Shown here one piece after another: positions 17,662 to 26,421 of a DNA stretch of 64,000 nt. The stretch's first letter is position 1, and every line of letters begins with the position of its first letter. Location: the NCBI RefSeq assembly GCF_036884845.1, contig NZ_CP145732.1, forward strand, positions 3,162,001 to 3,226,000, read 5' to 3'. Under the pieces are notes generated by a model. The model had not been told where the DNA came from. It saw only the letters and a list, made by a program, of their open reading frames with translations, and ran no database searches. The DNA is from Pseudomonas sp. MAG733B (GTDB lineage: Bacteria > Pseudomonadota > Gammaproteobacteria > Pseudomonadales > Pseudomonadaceae). The translations under genes were made by a program, and so were the position numbers.

Positions 17662-18546
17662 TTACACAACGTCGCCAAGCTCTTCGATGATGCGCTTGGC
17701 GATGTAATCGACATGCGTCTCCAGCGCAAAGTGCCCGGTATCCAGCAATTCAACGATGGCGTTGGGGTTATCGCGTTTGAACGCCTCGGCGCCCGGCGGG
17801 ATGAAAAACGGATCGTGTTTGCCCCAGATCGCCAGCGTCGGAATTTGCCGCTCGCGGAAAAAACGCTGGAATTGCGGGTAGCGTTCGAGGTTGTTCGCGT
17901 AATCGAGGAACAGATCGAGTTGAATGTCCTTGTTGCCGGGCCGTTCCAGCAGCAAGGCGTCGAGGGTGTAGGACTCGGGGGCGATAGCTTCCGGCGTGCT
18001 GACACCGTGTTCGTACTGCCAGCGAGTACCGGCCAAATGCAGGACCGCATCGGCAATCGCCTGACGATTTTCGGCTGACGGCTCTGCCCAGTAGGCCTTG
18101 ATCGGCGCCCACGCATCGCCCAGTCCCTCAAGGTAGGCATTGCCATTTTGTGAGACGAGACCGGTCATTCGTTCGGGATGCTTCACCGCCAGCCTCAGGC
18201 CGGTCGGTGCGCCGTAGTCGAATACATACATGGCATAGCGCGTCAGGCCCAGGGCGTCGACGAAATGCTCCAGCGTTTGCGCCAGTGCATCGAAGTTGTA
18301 CACGTACTGACGCTGATCGGGCACTTCGGTGAAACCAAAACCCGGCAGGTCCGGCGCGACGATATGGAAGTGTTCGGACAGCAGGGGAATGAGCTGGCGA
18401 AACTGGTGGGATGAACTTGGAAAGCCATGCAACAGCAACAGGGTTGGATTGGCCCGGTCGCCCGCTTCCCGGTAGAAGACGCGGACGCCGTCAACGTCGG
18501 CAAATGTGTAGCTGATGGATGCAATGCCTGGAGTCATGTTGGCCAT
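17662..18546 (-). CDS. Alpha/beta hydrolase, haloalkane-dehalogenase/epoxide-hydrolase-like
   Basis: 294-residue soluble hydrolase. HGFPSSSHQFR is the oxyanion-hole motif, D110 in YVFDYGAP sits at the nucleophile elbow where epoxide hydrolases and haloalkane dehalogenases have Asp, WGKHDPFF supplies the acid and TGHFALE the catalytic His. A cap region spans about 135-225. An Asp nucleophile argues against an ordinary esterase. It converges with the AhpD-like gene, leaving 47 bases between them. The substrate cannot be read; detoxification is plausible given the neighbours. Confidence 0.88.
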   Translation of the reverse strand: MANMTPGIASISYTFADVDGVRVFYREAGDRANPTLLLLHGFPSSSHQFRQLIPLLSEHFHIVAPDLPGFGFTEVPDQRQYVYNFDALAQTLEHFVDALGLTRYAMYVFDYGAPTGLRLAVKHPERMTGLVSQNGNAYLEGLGDAWAPIKAYWAEPSAENRQAIADAVLHLAGTRWQYEHGVSTPEAIAPESYTLDALLLERPGNKDIQLDLFLDYANNLERYPQFQRFFRERQIPTLAIWGKHDPFFIPPGAEAFKRDNPNAIVELLDTGHFALETHVDYIAKRIIEELGDVV

Positions 18547-18617
18547 GATGGATTACCTCGTAACCGCTTTGGTGGTGTTTAAGTGGTTTGCAAGGATGAC
18601 TTTTGCACGCGAATAAA

Positions 18618-18646
18618 TAACCCGTCAAGTGTATTTTGACGGGTTA
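18618..18646 (-). terminator. Terminator downstream of the CGNR gene
   Basis: Perfect 11-base stem TAACCCGTCAA/TTGACGGGTTA with a 7-base loop. On the minus strand it is followed by TTATTTATT, and it lies just beyond the end of the CGNR gene. On the plus strand it is followed by TATTTTTT, so it may work both ways. Confidence 0.75.
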
Positions 18647-18681
18647 CTATTTTTTGAGGGAGAGGGGATGGATTTGGCGTA

Positions 18682-19314
18682 TCAGGAGCCGGATGCGTTT
18701 TTCTGCCGCTCGCGGTGCGCGGCCGCTTTGGCTCTGTTGCCGCAGACAGCCATGCTGCACCAGCGACGTTTTCTACCACGGGTGTGGTCAACGAACATCA
18801 GCGTGCAACTGGGGCCTTCGCAGCATTTCACATCGGAAAAGTCTTCGGTGCAGACAAACTCCGCGAGGACTTCGCCTAGGGGCAGCAGCAGGGAGTCCGG
18901 GCCACGCCAACGTCGTTGGAACTGCCATGCGAGCTTGGGCGAGTCGCCGTCCTGCAGGGCGATCCGGGTAAATTTCTCGTCCCGTTCGAGCAGGCGATTC
19001 AAGGGCTCCAGCTCCGCGAGGGCCGAAGCGTCCAGCGGTTTGCCTTTGTATTTGACGACGAAGCCACGAAACCATTCCCGCAGCGACCGGGCCTGTGTCG
19101 CGACCATTTCCAGCTCGCCCGGCATGGCCTGCGCTTGCATCCGCTGGAGAATTTCGGGCTCTACCCAGCCGGCCTGTTTCAGCCATTCCAGCCAGCCGGC
19201 GCCATCGTCGATCCAGTCCACCGGCTCATCGATGGGCGTCGCGATCGAGTTCAGGTAGTCCAGGGCGGCGGCATCGGCCAGGAACATCGCCGGGCCACGG
19301 GGTGTGCTGCTCAT
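18682..19314 (-). CDS. CGNR zinc-finger protein (ABATE domain)
   Basis: 210 residues. The N-terminal part is the helical ABATE domain and the C-terminal part is a CGNR zinc finger, with CTEDFSDVKCCEGPSC followed by RRWCSMAVCGNRAKAAAHRER, which supplies the CxxC...CxxxCGNR ligands. Proteins of this type are thought to be stress-linked transcriptional regulators. It is divergent from the quinone-oxidoreductase-like gene with about 138 bases between the starts, so it may regulate that enzyme. Confidence 0.9.
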   Translation of the reverse strand: MSSTPRGPAMFLADAAALDYLNSIATPIDEPVDWIDDGAGWLEWLKQAGWVEPEILQRMQAQAMPGELEMVATQARSLREWFRGFVVKYKGKPLDASALAELEPLNRLLERDEKFTRIALQDGDSPKLAWQFQRRWRGPDSLLLPLGEVLAEFVCTEDFSDVKCCEGPSCTLMFVDHTRGRKRRWCSMAVCGNRAKAAAHRERQKNASGS

Positions 19315-19452
19315 GAGAGTGTCCCTTGAAGGGGTGATTGGATACCGGTCAGCGTAACCACTCTAATGTGTGTTGACAAGTTATTGCCTTGCTCGTAACC
19401 TCTAAATCGTGTTCGGTATGGTTACTTATCAGCTCGACTTGGGACAGACATC

Positions 19453-20427
19453 ATGAAAGCAATCGTTCTGGAAAAATTCGGCGGCATTGATAGCCTTGTC
19501 TACAAAGACATCCCTGAGCCCGAAGCGATGGCGGGCCATGTGGTGATCGAAATCAAGGCCTTCGGTATCAACCATGCGGAAATGCACATGCGCCGCGGGG
19601 AATGGGCTGAAGCTGCACCGGTTTCAGGTATCGAATGCGTTGGACTGGTCAAGTCATGCCCGGGTGGCGAGTTTCCGGTCGGTGCCAAAGTCGCTGCTCT
19701 GATGGGTGGTTTGGGCCGGACGATCAACGGCAGCTACGCGCAATACACTCGGGCCCCAGTGTCGAATGTGGCGTTGATCGAGGCCGATTTGCCATGGTCA
19801 GAACTGGCCGCCATTCCGGAAACCTATGCGACCGCCTGGACCTGCCTGTTTCGTAATCTTGAGCTGGCGCCAGGGCAAAAATTGCTGATCAGAGGCGCAA
19901 CCTCTTCTTTCGGTCAGGCAGCGGTGAAACTGGCCGTCAACGCCGGTGCACACGTGGTCGCGACATCGCGTAACGCTGAGCGCTTTGCCATGCTCGAAGC
20001 GTTGGGCGCCGTGCGCGTGGAGCTGGAGGGCGCCGGGTTGTCCGGTCGAATTGTCGACTCGGGACAGTTCGACGCGGTACTGGATCTGGTCGGCAACAGC
20101 ACAGTGATCGATTCATTGTCGATCGTGCGCCGGGGCGGCAAAGTGTGCCTGGCGGGATGGTTGGGTGGGCTGGCACCGATCGCTGAGTTCAATCCACTGC
20201 TACAAATGGCGAGCGGGGTCTACCTCACCTTTTTCGGCAGTTTCGTGTTCGGCACCGCCGGGTTCCCACTGGCGGACGTGCCCTTGCAGGCCATCGCCCA
20301 GGACGTGGCGGCAGGGCGCCTGGATGTCAAACCATCGCGGGTCTTCCGGTTTGAAGAGATCCATGAGGCGCATCGCGTGATGGAAGCGAACGAGGCGGGC
20401 GGGAAAATGGTGGTCGTGCACGCTTGA
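19453..20427 (+). CDS. Zinc-binding-type alcohol dehydrogenase / quinone oxidoreductase
   Basis: 324-residue medium-chain dehydrogenase/reductase. The N-terminal GroES-like domain (about 1-120) carries FGINHAEMHMRRG and lacks the structural zinc lobe, as in NADPH:quinone oxidoreductases. The Rossmann domain follows (GATSSFGQAAVKLA, about 148-161). The C terminus has the typical FEEIHEAHRVMEANEAGGKMVV tail. It probably reduces quinones or enals with NADPH. A CGNR regulator is divergent and a strong terminator follows. Confidence 0.9.
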   Translation: MKAIVLEKFGGIDSLVYKDIPEPEAMAGHVVIEIKAFGINHAEMHMRRGEWAEAAPVSGIECVGLVKSCPGGEFPVGAKVAALMGGLGRTINGSYAQYTRAPVSNVALIEADLPWSELAAIPETYATAWTCLFRNLELAPGQKLLIRGATSSFGQAAVKLAVNAGAHVVATSRNAERFAMLEALGAVRVELEGAGLSGRIVDSGQFDAVLDLVGNSTVIDSLSIVRRGGKVCLAGWLGGLAPIAEFNPLLQMASGVYLTFFGSFVFGTAGFPLADVPLQAIAQDVAAGRLDVKPSRVFRFEEIHEAHRVMEANEAGGKMVVVHA

Positions 20428-20446
20428 GCGTCATCCAGCCAATGAA

Positions 20447-20485
20447 AATCCCTCAGGGTTATTGAACCCTGAGGGATTTTTTGTT
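20447..20485 (+). terminator. Rho-independent terminator
   Basis: Perfect 14-base stem AATCCCTCAGGGTT/AACCCTGAGGGATT with a 4-base loop and a T-rich tail (TTTTGTTTTTT). It ends the quinone-oxidoreductase-like gene. Confidence 0.93.
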
Positions 20486-20721
20486 TTTTCGGTCGGCCAT
20501 CGAAGCTGTTCAGAATGTCCCTTTAAGATCTCATGATGTCTGGTATTGATCTTTGAATCCGCCAGATTCTCGCTAGTATCGCCTCGTGAAAAAACAGTCG
20601 ATGAAGGTTTGGCAGCGTCAATCAACGACGCCTGGCCAACGCGAAGTTGCGCCTGGAAAAAGGCCATCGACGGTCCTGGCAACACCTGCAAGCTCCCAAT
20701 AAAAATAAAAGAGAGTCCCCC

Positions 20722-21987
20722 ATGCGATATTGCGCCCTGATCAATACGAAGACTGTTTCGACGTCGTTGAAGCTTCTGGCACTCAGTGGTTCGTTAACCA
20801 GTCTTCCTGCTTTTGCGGAAGGCATTTTTGAAGATGCCCACGTCAACGCCAACCTGCGCAACTACTACATCAACCGCAACTTTACCGAGAGCGCCTATCC
20901 TCAGGCCAAGGCCGAGGAGTGGACGCAAAGTGTGATCCTCGATGCCCGCTCGGGGTTTACCTCGGGCACGGTCGGCTTTGGCCTTGATGCGCTGGGGCTG
21001 TATTCGCAAAAACTCGATGGCGGGAAAGGCACCACCAATACGCAACTGCTGCCCGTGCATGATGACGGCCGGCCAGCGGACGATTTCGGGCGCCTGGCGG
21101 TGGCGGCGAAAGTACGTTTTGCCAAAACCCAGGCGAAGATTGGTGAGTGGGTCGTTGCATTGCCGGTGATTCGCTCCGATGACGGTCGCTCACTGCCGCA
21201 AACGTTTCGCGGTGCGCAAATCACTTCAAAAGACCTGGACAACTTCACGTTCTACGGCGGTCAGTTTCGCGGTAACAGCCCGCGTAACGATGCGAGCATG
21301 GAGCGGATGTCGATGTTCAATCGTCCGGGCGTGACATCCGACCGTTTCAACTTTTCCGGTGTGGAATACGCCTTCAATGACAATCAAAGTCAGGTCGGCG
21401 CGTGGTATGCGCAACTGGAAGACATCTACCACCAGCGCTATTTCAATTTCACCCATAGCCAGAAAGCAGGCGATTGGGTATTGGGGGCGAACCTGGGGTT
21501 TTTCAGCGGCGAGGATGACGGGAAAAAACTTGCCGGCGAACTGGATAACAAAACCTATTCGGCGTTGCTGTCGGCACGTTTTCAGGCCAGCACTTTTTAT
21601 CTCGGGCTGCAAAAGGTCGATGGCGATAACTGGATGCGCTTGAACGGGACGAGCGGGGCGACGCTGGCCAACGACAGCTTCAGCAACAGCTATGACTTCG
21701 CTGACGAGCGCTCCTGGCAATTGCGCCACGACTTCGATTTCGTCGCGCTGGGCGTACCGGGCCTGACCTTGATGAACCGCTACATCAGCGGCTCGAATGT
21801 TCACTCCGGTGGCGTTACCGATGGCAAGGAGTGGGGGCGCGAGTCCGAGCTGACCTATGTCTTGCAAAGCGGCGCGCTGAAAAACCTGTCCCTGCGCTGG
21901 CGCAACTCGGTGATCAAGCGTGATTTCAGCCTGGCGGACTTCAACGAAAACCGCTTGATCGTCAGTTACCCGGTGTCGATTTTCTAA
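20722..21987 (+). CDS. OprD-family outer-membrane porin
   Basis: 421 residues with a signal peptide cleaved after PAFA (about residue 32), then the OprD opening FEDAHVNANLRNYYINRNF. The rest is alternating beta-strand with the family motifs WTQSVILDARSGFTSG, VGFGLDALGLYSQK and a C terminus ending in Phe. OprD-type channels admit specific small carboxylates, amino acids or amides. The ATG at 20722 follows GAGAG; the longer frame from 20647 precedes the signal peptide. It lies tail-to-tail with the AraC gene that borders the BKACE operon and may feed that pathway. Confidence 0.92.
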   Translation: MRYCALINTKTVSTSLKLLALSGSLTSLPAFAEGIFEDAHVNANLRNYYINRNFTESAYPQAKAEEWTQSVILDARSGFTSGTVGFGLDALGLYSQKLDGGKGTTNTQLLPVHDDGRPADDFGRLAVAAKVRFAKTQAKIGEWVVALPVIRSDDGRSLPQTFRGAQITSKDLDNFTFYGGQFRGNSPRNDASMERMSMFNRPGVTSDRFNFSGVEYAFNDNQSQVGAWYAQLEDIYHQRYFNFTHSQKAGDWVLGANLGFFSGEDDGKKLAGELDNKTYSALLSARFQASTFYLGLQKVDGDNWMRLNGTSGATLANDSFSNSYDFADERSWQLRHDFDFVALGVPGLTLMNRYISGSNVHSGGVTDGKEWGRESELTYVLQSGALKNLSLRWRNSVIKRDFSLADFNENRLIVSYPVSIF

Positions 21988-22021
21988 GCTGCCAAACCCA
22001 CGTCAGGGATGAAGCATGACT

Positions 22022-23050
22022 TCAGCCCTGGCGATATTCCTTTGTGGTTTTCCCGGTCCAGCGCTTGAAGGCTCGTCGAAAGTTCGTAGGCTCTGAGAAG
22101 CCCAGCAACAGGGCGATATCGTCGGTGCTCATGATCGTTGTCTTGAGATATTCCATGGCCAGCGAGCAACGCACGTCATCGGTAATCGCCACGAACGAGG
22201 TGTCTTCTTCCTGGAGTTTGCGGCGCAGGCTGCGGGTGGTCATGTGCAGCTTGTCAGCCACCGCTTCCATGCTCGGGAATTCGCCGGGCGTCTGCATCAT
22301 CATCTGGTACACCTCGCCGGAAATCCCCGAAGACACCTTCGCCTGACCAATCAACCGGTCGCAGGTCTCTTGCAGCACCGTCGCGGTAAGGCGGTGGGCC
22401 AGATGTGGTTTTTGATCGAGGATCGAGCTGTCGTAATGCAGCTCGCACTGATCATGATCGAAAATGCACGGGCATCCCAGGTATTGCGGATAGATGTCTG
22501 CGTGGGCCGGCGCGGGATAGGAAAAACAGGCTTTGGTCGGCGGGCAACTCTGGCCGAACACATCCTGCAGATGAGTCACGTGCTGGGTGAACTGCTGCTC
22601 GATCAGGAACTGTTTGATCTCCCGCGAAGGGCTCGGGTTGGACGCATCCGGGAACGTCCACACGGCCTCGTCTTCGTACTCGTGCCATTCGATGGTCAGC
22701 GTGGGCGTGGCCAGCGAGTGGTACTTCACGCCGAGCCGGAAATAGTCGCGCAGCGACAGGCATGACATCAGCGCATAGCCATACATGCCGTAAGCGGACA
22801 GATGCAGGCGCGACCCGGTCTTGAACGGCGTGGCCGGATCTTTGGACAGCGACAGCGCATTGCCGCACACCGTCGCGTATTGGCGCACCGAGGTCAGCGC
22901 CGTGGCGTCGTAGATTTTGTCCTCGTCGACACCGCTGCCTCTCAAACTGTCTGCAGGCGCGATGCCCTGTTCGCTGAGCACTTCCACCAGCGCGGCAATC
23001 TTGTAAGGGGCGTAGATGCGTTCATTGAACAACGGCATTTTCGGTGGCAT
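22022..23050 (-). CDS. AraC-family regulator, OruR/arabinose-binding-domain type
   Basis: 342 residues. The N-terminal part (about 20-215) resembles the arabinose-binding-domain region found in OruR- and ArgR-like Pseudomonas regulators, and the C-terminal about 240-340 holds the AraC DNA-binding unit (MEAVADKLHMTTRSLRRKLQEE, LLGFSEPTNFRRAFKRWTG). It is divergent from the BKACE-MFS-SDR operon with a 159-base gap and tail-to-tail with the porin gene, which makes it the likely activator of that catabolic set. Inducer unknown. Confidence 0.9.
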   Translation of the reverse strand: MPPKMPLFNERIYAPYKIAALVEVLSEQGIAPADSLRGSGVDEDKIYDATALTSVRQYATVCGNALSLSKDPATPFKTGSRLHLSAYGMYGYALMSCLSLRDYFRLGVKYHSLATPTLTIEWHEYEDEAVWTFPDASNPSPSREIKQFLIEQQFTQHVTHLQDVFGQSCPPTKACFSYPAPAHADIYPQYLGCPCIFDHDQCELHYDSSILDQKPHLAHRLTATVLQETCDRLIGQAKVSSGISGEVYQMMMQTPGEFPSMEAVADKLHMTTRSLRRKLQEEDTSFVAITDDVRCSLAMEYLKTTIMSTDDIALLLGFSEPTNFRRAFKRWTGKTTKEYRQG

Positions 23051-23209
23051 GGGGGCTCCTGACGCTGTCCCTTAGGGATCTATAGGTGTCCGATAATGAT
23101 CTTACCTGAGCGCTGAAAATTCAATAAGCTTCATCCCACAAGCAGTGGCTGCGAATCTCTTCGATCTTCATCGCACTTGCCAAATCCAATAACAAGACAG
23201 GTCACCTAC

Positions 23210-24148
23210 ATGAGTCAGCCGAGCCGCAAAGTCATCATTTCCTGCGCGATCACAGGTGCGACGCACACACCATCGATGTCCGAATATCTTCCGCTGACGC
23301 CGGCCGACATCGAGCAGCAATCCATTGAGGCCGCTGAAGCCGGCGCGGCGATCCTGCACCTGCATGCACGCGATCCTCTGGATGGTCGACCGACCCCGGA
23401 CCCGGCGGTATTCAGCCAGTTCGTTCCGGCCATCGCCCAGGCCACCGATGCGATCATCAACATCACTACCGGTGGCAGCACGCGCATGACCCTGGCGCAG
23501 CGTCTTGCCTATCCGCTGATCGCCAAACCGGAACTGTGTTCGCTGAACATGGGCTCGATGAACTTTTCGATCCACCCGATCGCCCGCAAGATTTCCACCT
23601 GGAACCATGATTGGGAGCAGGAGCACATCGAAGGCATGGAAGACGTGGTGTTCAAGAACACCTTCAAGGACATCAAGGCGATCATGCTGGAGCTCGGTGA
23701 GTACGGCACCCGATTCGAGTTTGAATGCTACGACGTCGGCCATCTCTACAACCTGGCCTATTTCGTCGAGCAAGGCCTGGTCAAGCCGCCGCTGTTCATC
23801 CAGTCATGCTTCGGCATCCTCGGCGGCCTCGGCGCCGACCCGGAAAACCTGGCAATCATGCGCACCACGGCGGACCGCTTGTTCGGTCGCCAGAACTACG
23901 AATTTTCGATCCTCGGCGCGGGCCGGCATCAACTGCCGTTCGTGACCATGGGCGCGATCATGGGCGGTAACGTGCGCGTCGGTCTCGAAGACAGCATCTA
24001 CCTCGCCAAAGGCGTGAAGGCCAAGACCAACGCCGAGCAGGTGCGCAAGATCCGCCACATTCTCGAAGAGCTGTCCTATGAAATCGCCACGCCCGACGAA
24101 GCCCGGCAGATGCTCGGCCTGAAGGGCAAACACAACGTTCACCTGTAA
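23210..24148 (+). CDS. Beta-keto acid cleavage enzyme (BKACE, 3-keto-5-aminohexanoate cleavage family)
   Basis: 312 residues of the DUF849/BKACE family. These zinc enzymes condense a beta-keto acid with acetyl-CoA and release acetoacetate plus a new acyl-CoA. The metal-binding H50 and H52 lie in ILHLHARDP; ITTGGS, NMGSMNF and FGILGGLGADPENL are family motifs. The ATG at 23210 is chosen over a start 11 codons upstream because family members begin near it. First gene of an apparent operon with an MFS carrier and an SDR. Substrate specificity is not predictable from the residues I can compare. Confidence 0.93.
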   Translation: MSQPSRKVIISCAITGATHTPSMSEYLPLTPADIEQQSIEAAEAGAAILHLHARDPLDGRPTPDPAVFSQFVPAIAQATDAIINITTGGSTRMTLAQRLAYPLIAKPELCSLNMGSMNFSIHPIARKISTWNHDWEQEHIEGMEDVVFKNTFKDIKAIMLELGEYGTRFEFECYDVGHLYNLAYFVEQGLVKPPLFIQSCFGILGGLGADPENLAIMRTTADRLFGRQNYEFSILGAGRHQLPFVTMGAIMGGNVRVGLEDSIYLAKGVKAKTNAEQVRKIRHILEELSYEIATPDEARQMLGLKGKHNVHL

Positions 24149-24192
24149 GTGTTCTGCCAGAACCCAAAAAAATAACAAAAAGAGGTTTCACC

Positions 24193-25515
24193 ATGACGAT
24201 CATGCTCAGTACCGCTGAGACCCATTGGCTTGCCACTCGGCGGGCGATGGCTCGACTCATCCCGCTGATGTGCGCCATCTACTTCATGTCGTATCTGGAC
24301 CGCACCAACGTTGCGCTGGCCAAAGCGGCACTGAACGCCGACCTTGGCATCAGCGCCGCTGCCTACGGGCTGGGCGCGGGGATTTTCTTTCTTGGCTACG
24401 CGTTGCTGGAAGTGCCGAGCAACCTGTTGGCCCACCGTATCGGGCCGCGGCGCTGGATCGCACGGATCGCCGTGACCTGGGGAACATTGTCTTCGGCGAT
24501 GATGTTCGTCCAGGGTGAGTGGTCGTTCTACCTGCTGCGGGTGTTGCTGGGTATCGCCGAGGCCGGTCTGTTTCCTGCGCTGATGTACATGGTCACTTTG
24601 TGGTTTGCGCCCAAGGACCGAGCCATCGCCATTGGCTGGATCTACCTCGCGCCAGCGCTGGCACTGGTCATCGGCAATCCCATCGGCGGTGCGCTGATGA
24701 AAATGGACGGCATCGGCGGCTTGCACGGTTGGCAATGGATGTTTTTGCTTGAAGGGCTGCCGAGCATCATTGTCGGGGTGATCCTTTGGTTCAAGCTCCC
24801 GGAGCGTCCGCGTGATGCCCGCTGGTTGACCAAGGCCGAGGCCGATTCCCTTGAAGCCCATGCGCTGCTGCCGGGCCATGCCAACTCCCATGAATACTCG
24901 GGCCATTGGGTCAAGGCGCTGAAGCGCCCGACAACGATCCTGATCGGCTTGATCTATTTCCTCAACCAGGTCGCGTTCGTGGGGCTGGTGTTCTTCACGC
25001 CGTCGATCATCCAGCAGATGCAGATTACTTCGCCGCTGACCGTCGGCCTGCTGTCCAGCAGCGTCGGAATCGGTTTCCTGGCCGGGGTGTTGGTGCTGCC
25101 GAGGATTCATCGCAAGATCGCCCGCGACTGCTACTGCCTGGGGCTGTTCACCTGCGGTCTGATCGCCAGTTCCGTGGCATTCACCCTGATTGATGACGCC
25201 TCGGCGCGCATTGCGCTGTTCACCGCCACCGCGTTCTTCGCCGGTGGAGTTTTGCCGATCTACTGGGCCATTGCCATGAAGCGCCTGCAGGGCATTCAGG
25301 CGGCGGCAGGTTTGGCGTTCATCAATACCATCGGTTTGCTCGGTGGCTTTGCCGGACCTTACCTGTTCGGACTGGCGGAAAAGGCTTCGGGCTTGAGTTC
25401 ATCAGGTTTCTACGTGATCGTGGGCGCCGCGATTCTGGGGCTGCTGCTGGTGCCGTTGCTGGCCAAAGCGATCAATGCCGAACCGGTTCTGGTGGCGCAG
25501 CCGGTGACTGAATAA
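24193..25515 (+). CDS. MFS transporter, anion:cation symporter type
   Basis: 440-residue inner-membrane carrier with twelve expected helices. The YLDRTNVALAKAALNADLG signature in helix 1 and the LGYALLEVPSNLLAHRIG block in helix 2 place it in the ACS family, which imports organic acids such as tartrate, glucarate, hydroxyphenylacetate or phthalate. RBS AGAGG is seven bases before the ATG. It lies 44 bases after the BKACE gene and 12 before the SDR gene, so the three are one operon and the cargo is probably the BKACE pathway substrate. Confidence 0.93.
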   Translation: MTIMLSTAETHWLATRRAMARLIPLMCAIYFMSYLDRTNVALAKAALNADLGISAAAYGLGAGIFFLGYALLEVPSNLLAHRIGPRRWIARIAVTWGTLSSAMMFVQGEWSFYLLRVLLGIAEAGLFPALMYMVTLWFAPKDRAIAIGWIYLAPALALVIGNPIGGALMKMDGIGGLHGWQWMFLLEGLPSIIVGVILWFKLPERPRDARWLTKAEADSLEAHALLPGHANSHEYSGHWVKALKRPTTILIGLIYFLNQVAFVGLVFFTPSIIQQMQITSPLTVGLLSSSVGIGFLAGVLVLPRIHRKIARDCYCLGLFTCGLIASSVAFTLIDDASARIALFTATAFFAGGVLPIYWAIAMKRLQGIQAAAGLAFINTIGLLGGFAGPYLFGLAEKASGLSSSGFYVIVGAAILGLLLVPLLAKAINAEPVLVAQPVTE

Positions 25516-25527
25516 GAGGAGAGCATC

Positions 25528-26319
25528 ATGAAGATTGTTGATTTGCTGACACCGCCGCCGGGTCTGAAGGTGGTGATCACCGGGGGCGCAGCCGGCATCG
25601 GTGCGGTCATCGCCAAGGCGTTTCATGAAGTCGGTGCGCGGGTCTACATCTGCGACATCAACGCCAGCGCCGTTGACCGCATGAAGCTTGAATTCCCCGG
25701 CATGCACGGTGGTGTGGTGGATGTCGGCATCAAGCAACACGTCGACCGGATCATGGACGAGGCGATATCACTGCTCGGCGGCCTCGACATCCTGGTCAAC
25801 AACGCCGGAATTGCAGGGCCCACCGGAAACATCGAGGCGCTGGATGCAGAGGCGTGGGAACAGACGATTTCCACCAATCTGAACAGCCAGTATTACTTCC
25901 TCAGTAAGGCGGTGCCGTATCTGAAGCAGTCCGGTCAGAACCCGCACATCATTGCCATGTCCTCGGTGGCCGGTCGGTTGGGTTATCCGTTCAGAACGCC
26001 CTATGCCTCGACCAAATGGGCGATTGTCGGGTTGATGAAGTCGCTGGCGGGCGAACTGGGGCCGCACAACATTCGGGTCAACGCCATCCTGCCCGGCGTG
26101 GTCGCGGGGGAGCGCATGGATCGGGTGATCGATGCGCGGGCCAAGACGCTGGACATCAGTTTCGAGTCCATGCGCGATCAGTACCTGGAAAAAATCTCGC
26201 TGCGCCGGATGGTCACGATGGAAGACGTGGCGGCGATGACGCTGTTCCTGTCTTCCCCGGCGGCAGGGAATATCACGGGTCAGGCGATCAGTGTCGACGG
26301 GAACGTCGAGTACCTCTGA
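25528..26319 (+). CDS. SDR-family oxidoreductase, BKACE operon
   Basis: 263-residue short-chain dehydrogenase. The cofactor motif ITGGAAGIG is near residue 18-26, NNAG near 90, catalytic Ser in MSSVAG, then YASTK for Tyr/Lys. GAGGAG precedes the start, 12 bases after the MFS stop. In this setting it would oxidise a 3-hydroxy acid to the 3-keto acid that BKACE cleaves; that order of steps is inferred from the operon. No competing dehydrogenase is present nearby. Confidence 0.92.
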   Translation: MKIVDLLTPPPGLKVVITGGAAGIGAVIAKAFHEVGARVYICDINASAVDRMKLEFPGMHGGVVDVGIKQHVDRIMDEAISLLGGLDILVNNAGIAGPTGNIEALDAEAWEQTISTNLNSQYYFLSKAVPYLKQSGQNPHIIAMSSVAGRLGYPFRTPYASTKWAIVGLMKSLAGELGPHNIRVNAILPGVVAGERMDRVIDARAKTLDISFESMRDQYLEKISLRRMVTMEDVAAMTLFLSSPAAGNITGQAISVDGNVEYL

Positions 26320-26333
26320 CTCGATACAACCCC

Positions 26334-26412
26334 TGTAGGAGCGAGCCTGCTCGCGATGGCCTATCAGTCGACACCGATGCGATTGACACACCTTCGCAAG
26401 CAGGCCCGCCGC
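26334..26412. repeat. REP-type inverted repeat
   Basis: Left arm TGTAGGAGCGAGCCTGCTCG and an imperfect right arm near 26391-26412 (CTTCGCAAGCAGGCCCGCC). It lies between the converging SDR and nitrate reductase genes. More degenerate than the other copies in the window. Confidence 0.6.
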
Positions 26413-26421
26413 CCCAGGTTT

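Noticed and set aside
24139..25110. 323-codon open frame on the minus strand opposite the other MFS gene
   Set aside because: Same type of antisense shadow; no ribosome site and no recognised domain.
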